Assembly: GCF_900102745.1 (NCBI RefSeq)
Contig: NZ_FMZF01000005.1
Span: 248,001-312,000, forward strand
Length of the DNA: 64,000 nucleotides
Source: Geodermatophilus telluris
Lineage (GTDB): Bacteria; Actinomycetota; Actinomycetes; Mycobacteriales; Geodermatophilaceae
Direction of reading: 5' to 3'
Made by a program: the position numbers and the translations under genes. Shown piece after piece: positions 39,368 through 48,757 of this stretch (positions within the stretch are counted from its first letter, which is position 1; each line of letters starts with the position of its first letter). The notes below the pieces were generated by a model. That model was not told the DNA's origin, ran no database searches, and saw nothing but the letters and a program-made list of their open reading frames with translations.

Positions 39368-41044
39368 CTAGGCGGGTCCGGGAACGGGCAGGTGCTCCCG
39401 CACCCACTCCTCCGACCGGGCCCCGGTGTGGACGAGCTCTCGGCGGACTGCCGAAGTCGCCTCGCGGATGGTGGTCAGGCCCGGCTCGACCTCCCTGCGG
39501 ACCTGGGTCTCCAATCGCTGCCGCTCCGTGGCCAGCGACGCGACGAGCACGTCACGCTCCTGGTCGGCCTCCCGCAGGGAAGCGACCACGGCGGCACCGA
39601 TCGCCGCGAGGACGGATGCGCGTCCCTCGACCACGTCGAGGAGCAGCCCCCGGACCTCCCGCGCGACACCCGGCGCCGCGCTCAGGCAGGACAGGGTCTC
39701 CTCGAGGGTCCTCCCAGGACTCGAGCAGGCCGCCCGCCAGTTCCTGACCCGCCGCTGTACGAGGACACTCCAGCGGAAGGCGCGCCCGGTGGCGTCGACC
39801 GCCTGCAGCGCCTCGTCGACGAGCTCTGCGATCCGCTCGACCGCCGCAGCCTCGACGGACCGGATCTCGTGCTGCGCGCACGACGCGTGTCGGGACACCG
39901 CGGCCTTGAGGCGCGTGGCCTGGCGGGCCGCAGCTCGTTCGTGGCTCGGCACGATGGTGGTCCAGGCTGCTGCCGCGTCCGCCAGAGCCCTGGTGACGGT
40001 CGCGTCGTACTCCTCGACCGCCCGGCCGGTCGCCCCCAGAGCGACTGTCAGCGGACGCATGCGCTCAGCATTCGCAACCGCCGCACCTGCCCTCTTGCCC
40101 AGGTACCTCACCAGCACGGGGCCGATGACCACGGCTCCCGCTCCACCGGTCAGGCCGAACGAGGCGACATCGATCAAGGCCCCGACACCAGGCCCCAGCA
40201 GCGCCGCCGCCGCGGCGCCACCTCCGGCCGTGCACGCGACCTCGACGGCCACGTTCTTGACCGCCCGGACGCCGTCCCCGTGCAGCGCGTGCAGCTCCCT
40301 CTCGCGACGTCCGGCCGTCACCACCCGTCTCACGGCGGCAACGCCGGACAGCGCAGCGTCGAGCACGCCTTCGACGACCTCCTCGGCTCCGTCACCGACG
40401 ATCGCTGCGCCGTCCGCCGCCATCGACCCGCTCGTGACCGACAGTGCGATCGCGTCAGCCACGGTGGTTCCGTGGTCAGCGAGCAGGTCCGGGGTGAACG
40501 GCTGCCGCAGGGCGTTCGGGACGGCGGCCGGCGCCTCAGCACCGGCAGCTGCCGGCTCGGCGCGGATCTCGGTCAGGGCCTCCAGCAGGTCGTCACGACT
40601 CAGGAGGCCGGTGGGGCCGCCCGACGCCGCGCCCCAGGCCGTCAGGTGGGCCAGCACGTCCGGTCCGGCGACTCGAGCCGCCAGGTCCTCCGCGAGGAGC
40701 GCCTGGTCCGCGCGCGTCACGTCGCCCCACAGGTCGAGCCGGGCGTCGATGCTCGACTCCGCCGCTCGCCGGACGCCGACGATCAGCTCCTGGTCGGCCG
40801 GGGCACGTCCGACGAAGGCACTCGGGACCTCAGCCACCGTGTCCCCCGCGTGCACGCCGGCCCATCGAGGGAGACGGTGCGCGACCTGGAGGTCCGGTCG
40901 GGCGACCGTCGATGCCAACCGGTTCCACGTGCGCGGACCGACTCGCCGGAGGCCGGACGCGTGGAGGGCCCACGACTCAGCGACCACCCACACGACGACG
41001 ACCGCCGCCAGCCCCCACCACCACACATCGGCCCCCTGTCGCAC
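39368..41044 (-). CDS. Membrane-anchored protein of unknown function
   Basis: A protein of 558 residues I do not recognise. Residues 6-24 (DVWWWGLAAVVVVWVVAES region) form an N-terminal membrane anchor. A central Gly/Ala-rich hydrophobic stretch (CTAGGGAAAAALLGPGVGAL then FGLTGGAGAVVIGPVLV) could insert in a membrane and has a glycine-zipper look. The last 200 residues are helical, probably coiled coil. Codon use is less GC-rich than the neighbours, suggesting acquisition. Starts at GTG. It is 46 bases upstream of the LolA-like gene on the same strand, but a shared function is not evident. Confidence 0.7.
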   Translation of the reverse strand: MRQGADVWWWGLAAVVVVWVVAESWALHASGLRRVGPRTWNRLASTVARPDLQVAHRLPRWAGVHAGDTVAEVPSAFVGRAPADQELIVGVRRAAESSIDARLDLWGDVTRADQALLAEDLAARVAGPDVLAHLTAWGAASGGPTGLLSRDDLLEALTEIRAEPAAAGAEAPAAVPNALRQPFTPDLLADHGTTVADAIALSVTSGSMAADGAAIVGDGAEEVVEGVLDAALSGVAAVRRVVTAGRRERELHALHGDGVRAVKNVAVEVACTAGGGAAAAALLGPGVGALIDVASFGLTGGAGAVVIGPVLVRYLGKRAGAAVANAERMRPLTVALGATGRAVEEYDATVTRALADAAAAWTTIVPSHERAAARQATRLKAAVSRHASCAQHEIRSVEAAAVERIAELVDEALQAVDATGRAFRWSVLVQRRVRNWRAACSSPGRTLEETLSCLSAAPGVAREVRGLLLDVVEGRASVLAAIGAAVVASLREADQERDVLVASLATERQRLETQVRREVEPGLTTIREATSAVRRELVHTGARSEEWVREHLPVPGPA

Positions 41045-41210
41045 TCGCGACCCCTGATGGCGACGCGACCTCGCGGACTGCTGTCGGCAACCCGACGGCA
41101 GTCCTCCAGTCCTGATGCCGCCTCGCCCCCCGCAGGGGGTGCAGGAGGAGCACGCGTCCCGACCGCCGTGGACGAGTGGTGATCACCACCGGGCCGGGTA
41201 TGTGCAGGTC

Positions 41211-41852
41211 ATGGCCCCTCCCCTGAGCGACGCCGTGGTCGTCGACGTGCTGCGCCGGCTCGACCGGCTGACCGCTCCCCTCGTGCAGCGACTGGGCCGC
41301 CCGCCGGAGCTGCCGGCCGCCGAGCGCGACGACTGGTGGGCCGAGCGGGTGTCCCGGGTGGCCGCCGCGGCCGGTGGCCTGCCCCGGCTGGCCGGCCGGC
41401 TGGCCGACCTGCTGCCGCTGCAGAACACCGTCGGGACGGCGGTGCAGTCGCTGGTCGTCCTCGGGGTGGCCGGCGAGCACGGCGTCACCGACCCGGCCGA
41501 GCGCGTGTCGCTGCTCTCCCGGGTGCTGCTGGCCCGCGAGCTGCCCGCCGAGCGGGTGCGCCCGCTGCTGGAGCGGGTCCGCGGCACGTACACCGAGGCG
41601 GCGCTGGGTGCCCGCGAGGACCGCGCCGGGCTGCGCGGCGCCGCGCGCACCGTCTGGCGGGCCGCCCGGCTGCTCAGCCGGATCGACGAGGCGCTCGACG
41701 CGCGGCCCAAGGGCCGCCTGGGCGCCCGCGCGCTGGCCAACCTGCCGCTGGTGGGCGTGCTGGGCGGCTACGCCGCCGAACGGGAGGCGCTGCGCCGGGC
41801 GGCCCGGCGCACCGTGGAGCTGCTGGAGGCCGACGGTCCGGTCACGGTCTGA
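41211..41852 (+). CDS. Conserved hypothetical helical protein
   Basis: A protein of 213 residues, mostly helical, with no motif I recognise. The segment LPLQNTVGTAVQSLVVLGVAGEHG may be a peripheral or weak membrane helix, and PLVGVLGGYAAEREALRRAARR is near the C-terminus. It starts at an ATG after a plausible spacer without a strong RBS. It is convergent with metF and divergent from the membrane-anchored unknown. High GC typical of the backbone suggests a resident gene. Confidence 0.72.
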   Translation: MAPPLSDAVVVDVLRRLDRLTAPLVQRLGRPPELPAAERDDWWAERVSRVAAAAGGLPRLAGRLADLLPLQNTVGTAVQSLVVLGVAGEHGVTDPAERVSLLSRVLLARELPAERVRPLLERVRGTYTEAALGAREDRAGLRGAARTVWRAARLLSRIDEALDARPKGRLGARALANLPLVGVLGGYAAEREALRRAARRTVELLEADGPVTV

Positions 41853-41881
41853 CCGGCACGGGGACGGCGCGTCGGTCGAGG

Positions 41882-42805
41882 TTAGGAGACCGCCAGCGTC
41901 GAGGGCACCGAGGTGCCGGCGCCGGTGAGGTTGGTGAAGACCTCCCGGGTCGCCGTCGAGCGGTTCATGGTGATGAAGTGGATGCCGGGCACGCCCTCGT
42001 CCAGCAGCCGCCGGCACATCGCCGTCGCCACCTCGACGCCGTAGGCGCGCACCGCCGCCCTGTCCTCGGGCGCGTCGCCGTCGAGCTCGGCGAAGCGGGC
42101 GGCCAGCTCCTCGGGGAAGGCCTGCCCCGACAGCTGCACGATCCGCGCGATCTGCCGCGCGTTGGTCACCGGCATGACGCCGGCGACCACCGGGACGTCG
42201 CAGCCGCGGGCGGACACCCGGTCGCGCAGCCGCAGGTAGTCCTCGACGCGGAAGAACATCTGGGTGATCGCGAAGTCGGCGCCCGCGCGGCACTTGCGCA
42301 CGAACATCTCGACGTCGGTCTCGAAGTCCGGCGAGCGCGGGTGCCGCTCGGGGAAGGCCGCGACGCCGACGGAGAAGTCGCCCATGGAGCGGATGAGCTC
42401 CACCAGCTCCGACGCGTACTCCAGCCCCTCGGGGTGCGGGACCCAGTCGGCCTGCGGGTCGGCGCCGGGCGGGTCGCCGCGCAGCGCCAGCAGGTTGCGC
42501 ACGCCGGCGGCGGCCAGCCGGCTGACCACGTGCCGCAGCTCGCCCACCGAGTGGTCGACGGCGGTCAGGTGCGCCAGCGGGGTCATCGTCGTCTCGGCGG
42601 CGATCCGCTCGGTGACGGCGACCGTGCCCTCCCGGGTGGAGCCGCCCGCGCCGTAGGTGACCGACACGAACGAGGGCTGCAGGCGCTCCAGCTGCCGCAG
42701 CGCCGTCCACAGCTGCGCCTCGCCCTCGGGCGTCTTGGCGGGGAAGAACTCGAACGACCACGTGGGCCGCGACGAGGCGAGCAGCTCGCGGACGCTTCGG
42801 GTCAC
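41882..42805 (-). CDS. metF: 5,10-methylenetetrahydrofolate reductase
   Basis: A protein of 307 residues of the MTHFR family, reducing methylene-THF to methyl-THF for methionine synthesis. [41 protein letters not shown], and [18 protein letters not shown] are clear family blocks that build the FAD and folate sites in the TIM barrel. GTG at 42805 fits the usual N-terminus. Its location next to idsA mirrors Rv2172c-Rv2173 in M. tuberculosis. It shares a 156-bp divergent region with the carotenoid operon. Confidence 0.93.
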   Translation of the reverse strand: MTRSVRELLASSRPTWSFEFFPAKTPEGEAQLWTALRQLERLQPSFVSVTYGAGGSTREGTVAVTERIAAETTMTPLAHLTAVDHSVGELRHVVSRLAAAGVRNLLALRGDPPGADPQADWVPHPEGLEYASELVELIRSMGDFSVGVAAFPERHPRSPDFETDVEMFVRKCRAGADFAITQMFFRVEDYLRLRDRVSARGCDVPVVAGVMPVTNARQIARIVQLSGQAFPEELAARFAELDGDAPEDRAAVRAYGVEVATAMCRRLLDEGVPGIHFITMNRSTATREVFTNLTGAGTSVPSTLAVS

Positions 42806-42961
42806 GGGTCCCGAGGGTACGTGCGGGACACGCCGCTCCTCCGCATCCGTCCGGGCGGTCCCGGGAGAAGCAGGTCCGTCAGTGCTCCACCGACGACTGG
42901 AGGTCCCGTGGTCCCGAACCCGGGCAGGACGCGCGCGACTCGATGGGGCGATACTGGTCGG

Positions 42962-44095
42962 GTGATCACCGGGGCGGCACAGCAGGAGTCCGTGGTCCGC
43001 CCTCTGGCGCCGTCGCTCGCGGCCGCCGACCTGGGGCGCGTGCGCGGCGCGGTCGCGGCCGCGCTCACCGGCTTCCTCGAGGAGCAGCGCAGCACGCTGG
43101 CCGGCATGGACCCCGCGCTCGAGCCGGTCGTCGACGAGGTGTGCGCGCTGGCCGACGGCGGCAAGCGGCTGCGCCCGGCGTTCGCCTACTGGGGCTGGCG
43201 CGGGGTCGCCGAGGACGTCAGCGGTCCCGCCGAGGACGACGCCGCGGTGCTGCGCGCGGTGGCCGCGCTGGAGTTCGTGCACGCCAGCGCCCTGGTGCAC
43301 GACGACGTCATGGACGGCGCGCTGACCCGCCGCGGCCGGCCGGCCACCCACGTCGGGTTCGCCGCGCGGCACGGCGACGGCGGCCTGTCCGGCGACGGCG
43401 AGACCTTCGGCCTGGGCGCGGCGATCCTGGTCGGCGACCTCGCGCTGGTGTGGTCCGACGAGCTGCTGCGCCGCTCGGGCATCAGCGCCGCGGCCCTGGC
43501 CCGCGCCCGCTCGGTGTGGGACACGATGCGCACCGAGGTCACCGCCGGGCAGTACCTGGACCTGCTGCGCGCCGCGGGCGGCCTGCCCGGCGCCCAGGGC
43601 GCGCTGACCGTGGCCCGCTACAAGAGCGCCGGCTACACCGTGCAGCGGCCGCTGCAGCTCGGCGCCGCGATCGCCGGCGCCGGCCCGCGCGCGGCCGACG
43701 TCTACACCGCGATCGGGCTGCCGCTGGGCGAGGCGTTCCAGCTGCGCGACGACGTCCTCGGCGTGTTCGGCGACCCGTCCGTGACCGGCAAGTCCGCCGA
43801 CGACGACCTGCGGGAGGGCAAGCAGACGCTGCTCGTCGCGCTGGCCGAGGAGGAGGCCGACGAGCAGGGCCGGGAGCTGCTGCGCACCTGCCTGGGCAAC
43901 CCCGACTGCGGCTCCGACCAGCTCGACGCGCTGCGCCGCCTCATCGAGGACACCGGCGCCCGGGCGCGGGTGGAGGAGCGGATCGCCGAGCGGACCGCCA
44001 CCGCGCGCGCCGCGATCGCCGACGCCTCGATCGCCGTCGAGGCCCGCGCCGCCCTCGACGCGCTCGCCGTCGCCGCGACCTCCCGCACCGCCTGA
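42962..44095 (+). CDS. idsA: Polyprenyl diphosphate synthase (probable GGPP synthase, CrtE/IdsA)
   Basis: A protein of 377 residues. The first Asp-rich motif is [14 protein letters not shown] (DDxxD) and the second [22 protein letters not shown] is the substrate-binding block. It extends isopentenyl diphosphate to C20 (or C15) chains. Being first in the operon with crtI and crtB, it is expected to supply geranylgeranyl diphosphate for phytoene. Mycobacterial Rv2173 (idsA2) is at the same synteny position. GTG at 42962 is the start, without a strong RBS. Confidence 0.92.
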   Translation: MITGAAQQESVVRPLAPSLAAADLGRVRGAVAAALTGFLEEQRSTLAGMDPALEPVVDEVCALADGGKRLRPAFAYWGWRGVAEDVSGPAEDDAAVLRAVAALEFVHASALVHDDVMDGALTRRGRPATHVGFAARHGDGGLSGDGETFGLGAAILVGDLALVWSDELLRRSGISAAALARARSVWDTMRTEVTAGQYLDLLRAAGGLPGAQGALTVARYKSAGYTVQRPLQLGAAIAGAGPRAADVYTAIGLPLGEAFQLRDDVLGVFGDPSVTGKSADDDLREGKQTLLVALAEEEADEQGRELLRTCLGNPDCGSDQLDALRRLIEDTGARARVEERIAERTATARAAIADASIAVEARAALDALAVAATSRTA

Positions 44096-44096
44096 C

Positions 44097-45590
44097 GTGC
44101 GCACCGTCCCCGGACCCACCGACCGCGTCGTCGTCGTCGGCGCCGGCCTCGCGGGCCTGGCGACGGCCCTGCGGCTGCGCGGTGCGGGCCGCGAGGTGAC
44201 CGTGGTCGAGCGCGGCGACGGTCCCGGCGGGCGAGCCGGCGTCGTCGCCCGCGACGGCTACGTGCTCGACACCGGCCCGTCGGTGTTCACCGCGCCCGAG
44301 CTGGTGGCCGACACGCTCGCCGCCGTGGGCGAGAAGCTGGAGGACCGGCTCGAGCTGGTGCCGCTGGAGACCACCTACCGGGCGCAGTTCGCCGACGGCT
44401 CGCACCTCGACGTGCACGCCGACGTCGACGCCTTCGCCGCCGAGGTGGAGGCGCTGGCCGGCCCGGCCGAGGCCGCCGCGCTGCGCCGCTACCTCGCCGA
44501 CCTGGCCGAGCTGTACCGGCTTCAGATGGACACCTTCATCGACCGCAACCTCGACACCCCGCTGGACCTGCTCGGCCCGGAGCTGTGGGCACTGGCCCGC
44601 CGCGGCGGGTTCGGGCGGCTGTCGAACCACGTCGCCCGGTTCTTCACCGACGAGCGGCTGCGGCGGCTGTTCAGCTTCCAGGCGCTTTACGCCGGCGTCT
44701 CGCCGTTCCGCGCGATCGCCGCCTACGCCGTCATCGCGCAGCTCGACATCGGCGCCGGCGTCTGGCACCCGGTCGGCGGGATCGGCGCCGTCCCCCGCGC
44801 GATGGCCGGGGCGGCCGCGGACGCCGGCGTGGCGTTCCGGTACGGCGCGACCGTCGAGCGGCTCGACCTGCGCGGCCGGCGGGTGACCGGCGTCTGCCTC
44901 GAGGGCGGGGAGCGGCTGGCGGCCGACGCCGTCGTCGTCACCACCGACGTCCCCGAGCGGCTGGTGCCCGGGTTCTCGCGCCGGCGGCGGCCGACCTACT
45001 CGCCCTCCTGCGTGACCCTGCACCTCGGCGTGCGGTCCGAGCTGCCCGGCCAGGCGCACCACACGATCTCCTTCGGCGCGGCGTGGCAGCAGGTGTTCGA
45101 CGAGCTGACCCGCGAGGGGCGGCCGATGAGCGACCCGAGCCTCTTGGTGAGCACGCCGTCGGTCACCGACCGCTCGCTGGCGCCGGAGGGCGGGCAGGTG
45201 CTCAGCGTGGTGGCGCCCGCGCCGAACCTCGACCCCCGCAGCGGCGGCAACCCCGGCATCGACTGGGACGCGCTGCTGCCCCGCTACCGCGAGGAGGTGC
45301 TGGGCGTGCTCGAGGCCCGCGGCTGGACCGGCCTGACCGGCGCGATCGAGGTGGAGCACGCGGACACCCCGCTGACCTGGGCGCGGCAGGGCATGGCGGC
45401 CGGCACGCCGTTCGCCCTGGCGCACACCTTCGGCCAGACCGGCCCGTTCCGGACGCCGACGCTGCCCCGCCGCGGCCCGGTGAACGTGGTGCTGGCCGGC
45501 TCGTCGGTGCAGCCCGGGGTCGGCGTCCCGATGGTCGTGGTCTCCGGCCGGCTGGCCGCCGAGCGGATCACCGGGCCGGTGACGCGGTGA
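44097..45590 (+). CDS. crtI: Phytoene desaturase CrtI
   Basis: A protein of 497 residues with N-terminal FAD motif [21 protein letters not shown] and [14 protein letters not shown], followed by [12 protein letters not shown]-terminal FAD-binding sequence [24 protein letters not shown] is the crtI signature. It introduces the conjugated double bonds into phytoene to give lycopene or a related product. It begins one base after the idsA stop and overlaps crtB by four bases. Confidence 0.94.
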   Translation: MRTVPGPTDRVVVVGAGLAGLATALRLRGAGREVTVVERGDGPGGRAGVVARDGYVLDTGPSVFTAPELVADTLAAVGEKLEDRLELVPLETTYRAQFADGSHLDVHADVDAFAAEVEALAGPAEAAALRRYLADLAELYRLQMDTFIDRNLDTPLDLLGPELWALARRGGFGRLSNHVARFFTDERLRRLFSFQALYAGVSPFRAIAAYAVIAQLDIGAGVWHPVGGIGAVPRAMAGAAADAGVAFRYGATVERLDLRGRRVTGVCLEGGERLAADAVVVTTDVPERLVPGFSRRRRPTYSPSCVTLHLGVRSELPGQAHHTISFGAAWQQVFDELTREGRPMSDPSLLVSTPSVTDRSLAPEGGQVLSVVAPAPNLDPRSGGNPGIDWDALLPRYREEVLGVLEARGWTGLTGAIEVEHADTPLTWARQGMAAGTPFALAHTFGQTGPFRTPTLPRRGPVNVVLAGSSVQPGVGVPMVVVSGRLAAERITGPVTR

Positions 45591-46510
45591 CGGCGACCGA
45601 GCGGCCGCTGACGCAGGCGCAGCGGCAGGAGCGGCTCGACGCCGCCTACCGGTACTGCGCCGCGGTCAACGCCGAGCACGGCAAGAGCTACCACCTGGCC
45701 ACCCGGCTGCTCACCGCCGACCGCCGCCCGGCGGTCCACGCGCTCTACGCCGCGGCCCGCACCGCCGACGACCTCGTCGACCACCCCGGCGCCGACCCCG
45801 AGCGCGACCTCGCCGACTGGTCGCGGGCGCTGCTCGACGAGCTGGAGGCCGGGTGGTCCGACGACCCGGTGCGGCTGGCCACCGTGCACACCTACCGGCG
45901 CTACCGCATCCCGGTGGAGCACCTCGTCGACTTCCTCGCCGCGATGACCAGCGACCTCACCGTCACCGGCTACGCCGACATCGCCGCGCTCGACCGGTAC
46001 ATGTGGGGCTCGGCGTCGGTGATCGGCCTGCAGGTGCTGCCCGTGCTCGGCACCGCGCCCGGCGTCAGCCGCGAGGAGGCCGCGCCGCACGCCATCGCGC
46101 TGGGCGAGGCGTTCCAGCTGACCAACTTCCTGCGCGACGTCGCCGAGGACGCCGACCGCGGCCGGGTCTACCTGCCCGCCGACGTCATGGCCGCGCACGG
46201 CGTGACCCGCGAGCAGATCGAGGCCAAGCGGTACGACGCCCGCTTCCGTGCGCTCATGCAGGAGATGGTCGCGATCGTGCGCCGGCGCTACGACGACGCC
46301 GCCCCCGGGACGCCGATGCTCGCGCCGGAGTCCCGCGACTGCGTGCGCGCCGCCACCGCGCTCTACGGCGGCATCCTCACCGAGATCGAGCGCGCCGACT
46401 TCCGGGTGCTCGACCGCCGGGTGACGGTGTCCAGGCCCCGCCGGCTGGGCATCTTCGCCCGCCGCCTGGCGAGCGCCCAGGCGGTGCGGCTGCGGCAGCG
46501 CCGGGCGTAG
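45587..46510 (+). CDS. crtB: Phytoene synthase CrtB
   Basis: A protein of 307 residues of the squalene/phytoene synthase family. The Asp-rich motifs are ARTADDLVDHP (DDxxD) and FQLTNFLRDVAEDADRGRVYLP (NxxRDxxED). It condenses two geranylgeranyl diphosphates to phytoene. The GTG start overlaps crtI by GTGA. Last gene of the core carotenoid operon, convergent with the regulator gene after five bases. Confidence 0.95.
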   Translation: MTATERPLTQAQRQERLDAAYRYCAAVNAEHGKSYHLATRLLTADRRPAVHALYAAARTADDLVDHPGADPERDLADWSRALLDELEAGWSDDPVRLATVHTYRRYRIPVEHLVDFLAAMTSDLTVTGYADIAALDRYMWGSASVIGLQVLPVLGTAPGVSREEAAPHAIALGEAFQLTNFLRDVAEDADRGRVYLPADVMAAHGVTREQIEAKRYDARFRALMQEMVAIVRRRYDDAAPGTPMLAPESRDCVRAATALYGGILTEIERADFRVLDRRVTVSRPRRLGIFARRLASAQAVRLRQRRA

Positions 46511-46514
46511 CGGC

Positions 46515-46838
46515 TCAGAAGGCCAGCGCCTGCGCGCGGCGGGTGACCTCGGTGTGCCGGTCACCCCGCAGCGCCTCGACCGGGGTGCCCGGCAGCGACT
46601 CGTCCTCGCGGAACAGCCACTCGAAGACCTCGGCGTCGGTGAACCCGCCGTCCTTGAGCACGGTGATCAGCCCGGGCAGGTGCCGGAGGACCGCGCCGTC
46701 CTGGAGGAAGTCGGCGGGGATGCGGCTGTTGCCGCTGCCCGGCACGGCCATGAGCTTCCCCTCGCGGACCAGCTGCCGGACCTTGTTCGGCGAGACGCCG
46801 AGGGCCGCGGCCACCTCCGCGGGCGTGAGGGTCTCCAT
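46515..46838 (-). CDS. Rv2175c-like winged-helix DNA-binding protein
   Basis: A protein of 107 residues. An N-terminal excisionase-like helix-turn-helix is LTPAEVAAALGVSPNKVRQLVREGKLMAVPG, followed by the conserved end LITVLKDGGFTDAEVFEWLFREDESL and VTRRAQALAF typical of Rv2175c. In mycobacteria the protein is a substrate of PknL. A PASTA kinase gene lies 3.6 kb away here, so a similar pair is probable. The phosphorylated N-terminal Thr of Rv2175c is not obviously present. ATG start. Confidence 0.88.
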   Translation of the reverse strand: METLTPAEVAAALGVSPNKVRQLVREGKLMAVPGSGNSRIPADFLQDGAVLRHLPGLITVLKDGGFTDAEVFEWLFREDESLPGTPVEALRGDRHTEVTRRAQALAF

Positions 46839-46963
46839 GGCCGTCCAGCCTAGGCAGCCGGGGACGGCGCGGGTGCCGGCGGTCGGCCCGGGGGCAGCGC
46901 GGCCGTGCGACGGTGGACCGGGCACGGACCCGTCGCCCCGCCGGCCCCGAGGGACTGACCACG

Positions 46964-48613
46964 ATGCGCATCGACACCGTCCTCACCAACGCCCGCATCA
47001 CCACCCTGGACCCGGCGCGACCGACGGCGTCGGCGATCGGGGTCCTCGACGGCCGGGTGGTCGGCCTCGACGAGGAGCTCGACGGCGTGACGGCGGACGT
47101 GCGCCACGACCTCGGCGGCGCCCCGGTGGTGCCCGGCTTCAACGACGCCCACCTGCACTTCTCGGTGCTCGGCCGGGAGATGGTGCAGCTCGACCTCTCC
47201 GCCGAGGCCGCGCCCACCCTCGACGACCTCTACCGGCGGGTCGGGGAGTGGGCCGCCGCCCGCCCGGAGGGCGCCTGGGTGGTGGGCAACGGCTACGACC
47301 AGAACAAGATCGGCGCGCACCCCACGCGCCAGGTGCTCGACCGCGTCGCCGGCGGCCGGCCGGTCTACCTCGTGCACGCCTCCAACCACATGGCGGTCGC
47401 CAGCACCGAGGCCTTCCGCCTCGCCGGTCACGCCGACCCGGACGCGGTCGAGGCGCCGCCGGGCGGCAGCGTCGTGCGCGTCGACGGCGTCGCCACCGGG
47501 CTGCTGCAGGAGCAGGCGATGGCGCTGGTGAGCTCGGTGCTGCGGCCGGTGCCCCAGGAGGACCTCGTCGCCGCGATCGGGGCGGCGTCGACCTGGGCGC
47601 TGCGCCACGGCCTCACCAGCGTGACCGAGCCCGGCATCGGCGGCCGGATGATCGGCCACGGCCCGGCGGACGCCCGCGCCTTCCAGCTGGCGCGCGAGCG
47701 CGGCGTGCTGCGCACGCGGGTCACCGCCATGCCCTTCGTCGACGCCCTCCACGGGCTCGGCCGCGTGGACGAGGGACTGGAGGGGTGGGGGCTGGACCTC
47801 GGGATCCGCACCGGCCTCGGCGACGAGTGGTTCCGGCTGGGGCCGGTGAAGATCATGTCCGACGGCTCGCTGGTGGGCCGGACGGCGGCCATGACCTGCG
47901 ACTACGCCGACACCCCGGGGAACGCGGGCTTCCTGCAGGAGGACGCGGCCGACCTGCGCGAGCGCATCGTGGACAGCCACCTCAACGGCTGGCAGGTCGC
48001 CACCCACGCGATCGGCGACCGGGCGCTCGACGTCGTCCTCGACGCCTACGAGGCGGCGCAGCGCCGGGCACCCCGCGCCGACGCCCGGCACCGGATCGAG
48101 CACGTCGGCGTGGCCTCCGACGAGCAGGTCGCGCGGATCGTCGCGGCGGGGCTCCTGCCGGTGCCGCAGGGCCGGTTCCTCTCCGCCCTCGGCGACGGGA
48201 TCCTCACGGCGCTCGGCCCGGAGCGGGCCGGCCTCGCCTACCGGATGCGGTCCTTCGTCGACGCCGGCGTCGAGCTGCCCGGCTCGACGGACGCGCCCGT
48301 CGTCCCCGGCGAGCCGATCCGGAGCATCCACGACATGGTCAACCGCCGGTCCGCCGGAGGGGCCTCCCTCGGACCGCACGAGGCGCTCACCGCCGCCCAG
48401 GCCCTGCGCGCCTACACGGTCGGTTCCGCCCACGCGGTCTTCGAGGAGACGCGCAAGGGCACCCTGCGCCGGGGCATGGCCGCCGACCTCGTCGTCCTGT
48501 CCGACGACCTGCTGGCGGTGGCGCCGGAGCGGATCCGGGACGTGCAGGTGCGCGCCACCATGGTCGGCGGCGTCTTCGGCCACGACGCCGAGGGGCTGCT
48601 GACGGTCGGGTGA
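46964..48613 (+). CDS. Amidohydrolase (YtcJ-like metal-dependent hydrolase)
   Basis: A protein of 549 residues of the amidohydrolase-3 family. Metal ligands are in FNDAHLHF near residue 62, the carboxylated-Lys region GPVKIMSDGSLVG, and later HAIGDRALDVVLDAYE and HRIEHVGVA. A C-terminal beta-sandwich strand block ADLVVLSDDLLAV completes the composite domain. The substrate is not predictable. ATG at 46964 matches the family beginning. It is transcribed toward glyA and ends just before the promoter of the riboswitch. Confidence 0.9.
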   Translation: MRIDTVLTNARITTLDPARPTASAIGVLDGRVVGLDEELDGVTADVRHDLGGAPVVPGFNDAHLHFSVLGREMVQLDLSAEAAPTLDDLYRRVGEWAAARPEGAWVVGNGYDQNKIGAHPTRQVLDRVAGGRPVYLVHASNHMAVASTEAFRLAGHADPDAVEAPPGGSVVRVDGVATGLLQEQAMALVSSVLRPVPQEDLVAAIGAASTWALRHGLTSVTEPGIGGRMIGHGPADARAFQLARERGVLRTRVTAMPFVDALHGLGRVDEGLEGWGLDLGIRTGLGDEWFRLGPVKIMSDGSLVGRTAAMTCDYADTPGNAGFLQEDAADLRERIVDSHLNGWQVATHAIGDRALDVVLDAYEAAQRRAPRADARHRIEHVGVASDEQVARIVAAGLLPVPQGRFLSALGDGILTALGPERAGLAYRMRSFVDAGVELPGSTDAPVVPGEPIRSIHDMVNRRSAGGASLGPHEALTAAQALRAYTVGSAHAVFEETRKGTLRRGMAADLVVLSDDLLAVAPERIRDVQVRATMVGGVFGHDAEGLLTVG

Positions 48614-48650
48614 CCGCCGCGGGGCGTCGCCGTCCCCCGGTAGCATCGGA

Positions 48651-48728
48651 CCGGGCCGTGACTGGCGCATCGAGGTGGGGCACCACCGGGGAGCGGCCTG
48701 CAGTCCCCCGCCGGGCGCCTGGGCAGAG
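48651..48728 (+). promoter_or_regulatory. ZTP (pfl) riboswitch in the glyA leader
   Basis: The 5' leader of glyA contains the pfl-motif blocks in order: GTGACTGGCGCA, GGTGGGGCACCACCGGGGAGC with a clear hairpin, and the 3' consensus CGCCTGGGCAG. This is the known ZTP-sensing aptamer that turns on one-carbon and purine genes when 10-formyl-THF is low. A -10-like TAGCAT lies at 48641-48646, so transcription would begin at its left edge. The RBS AGGAG of glyA is 16-20 bases downstream of the aptamer, consistent with translational or combined control. Confidence 0.88.
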
Positions 48729-48757
48729 CCGACCACCGACCGCGCAGGAGCCCACCC

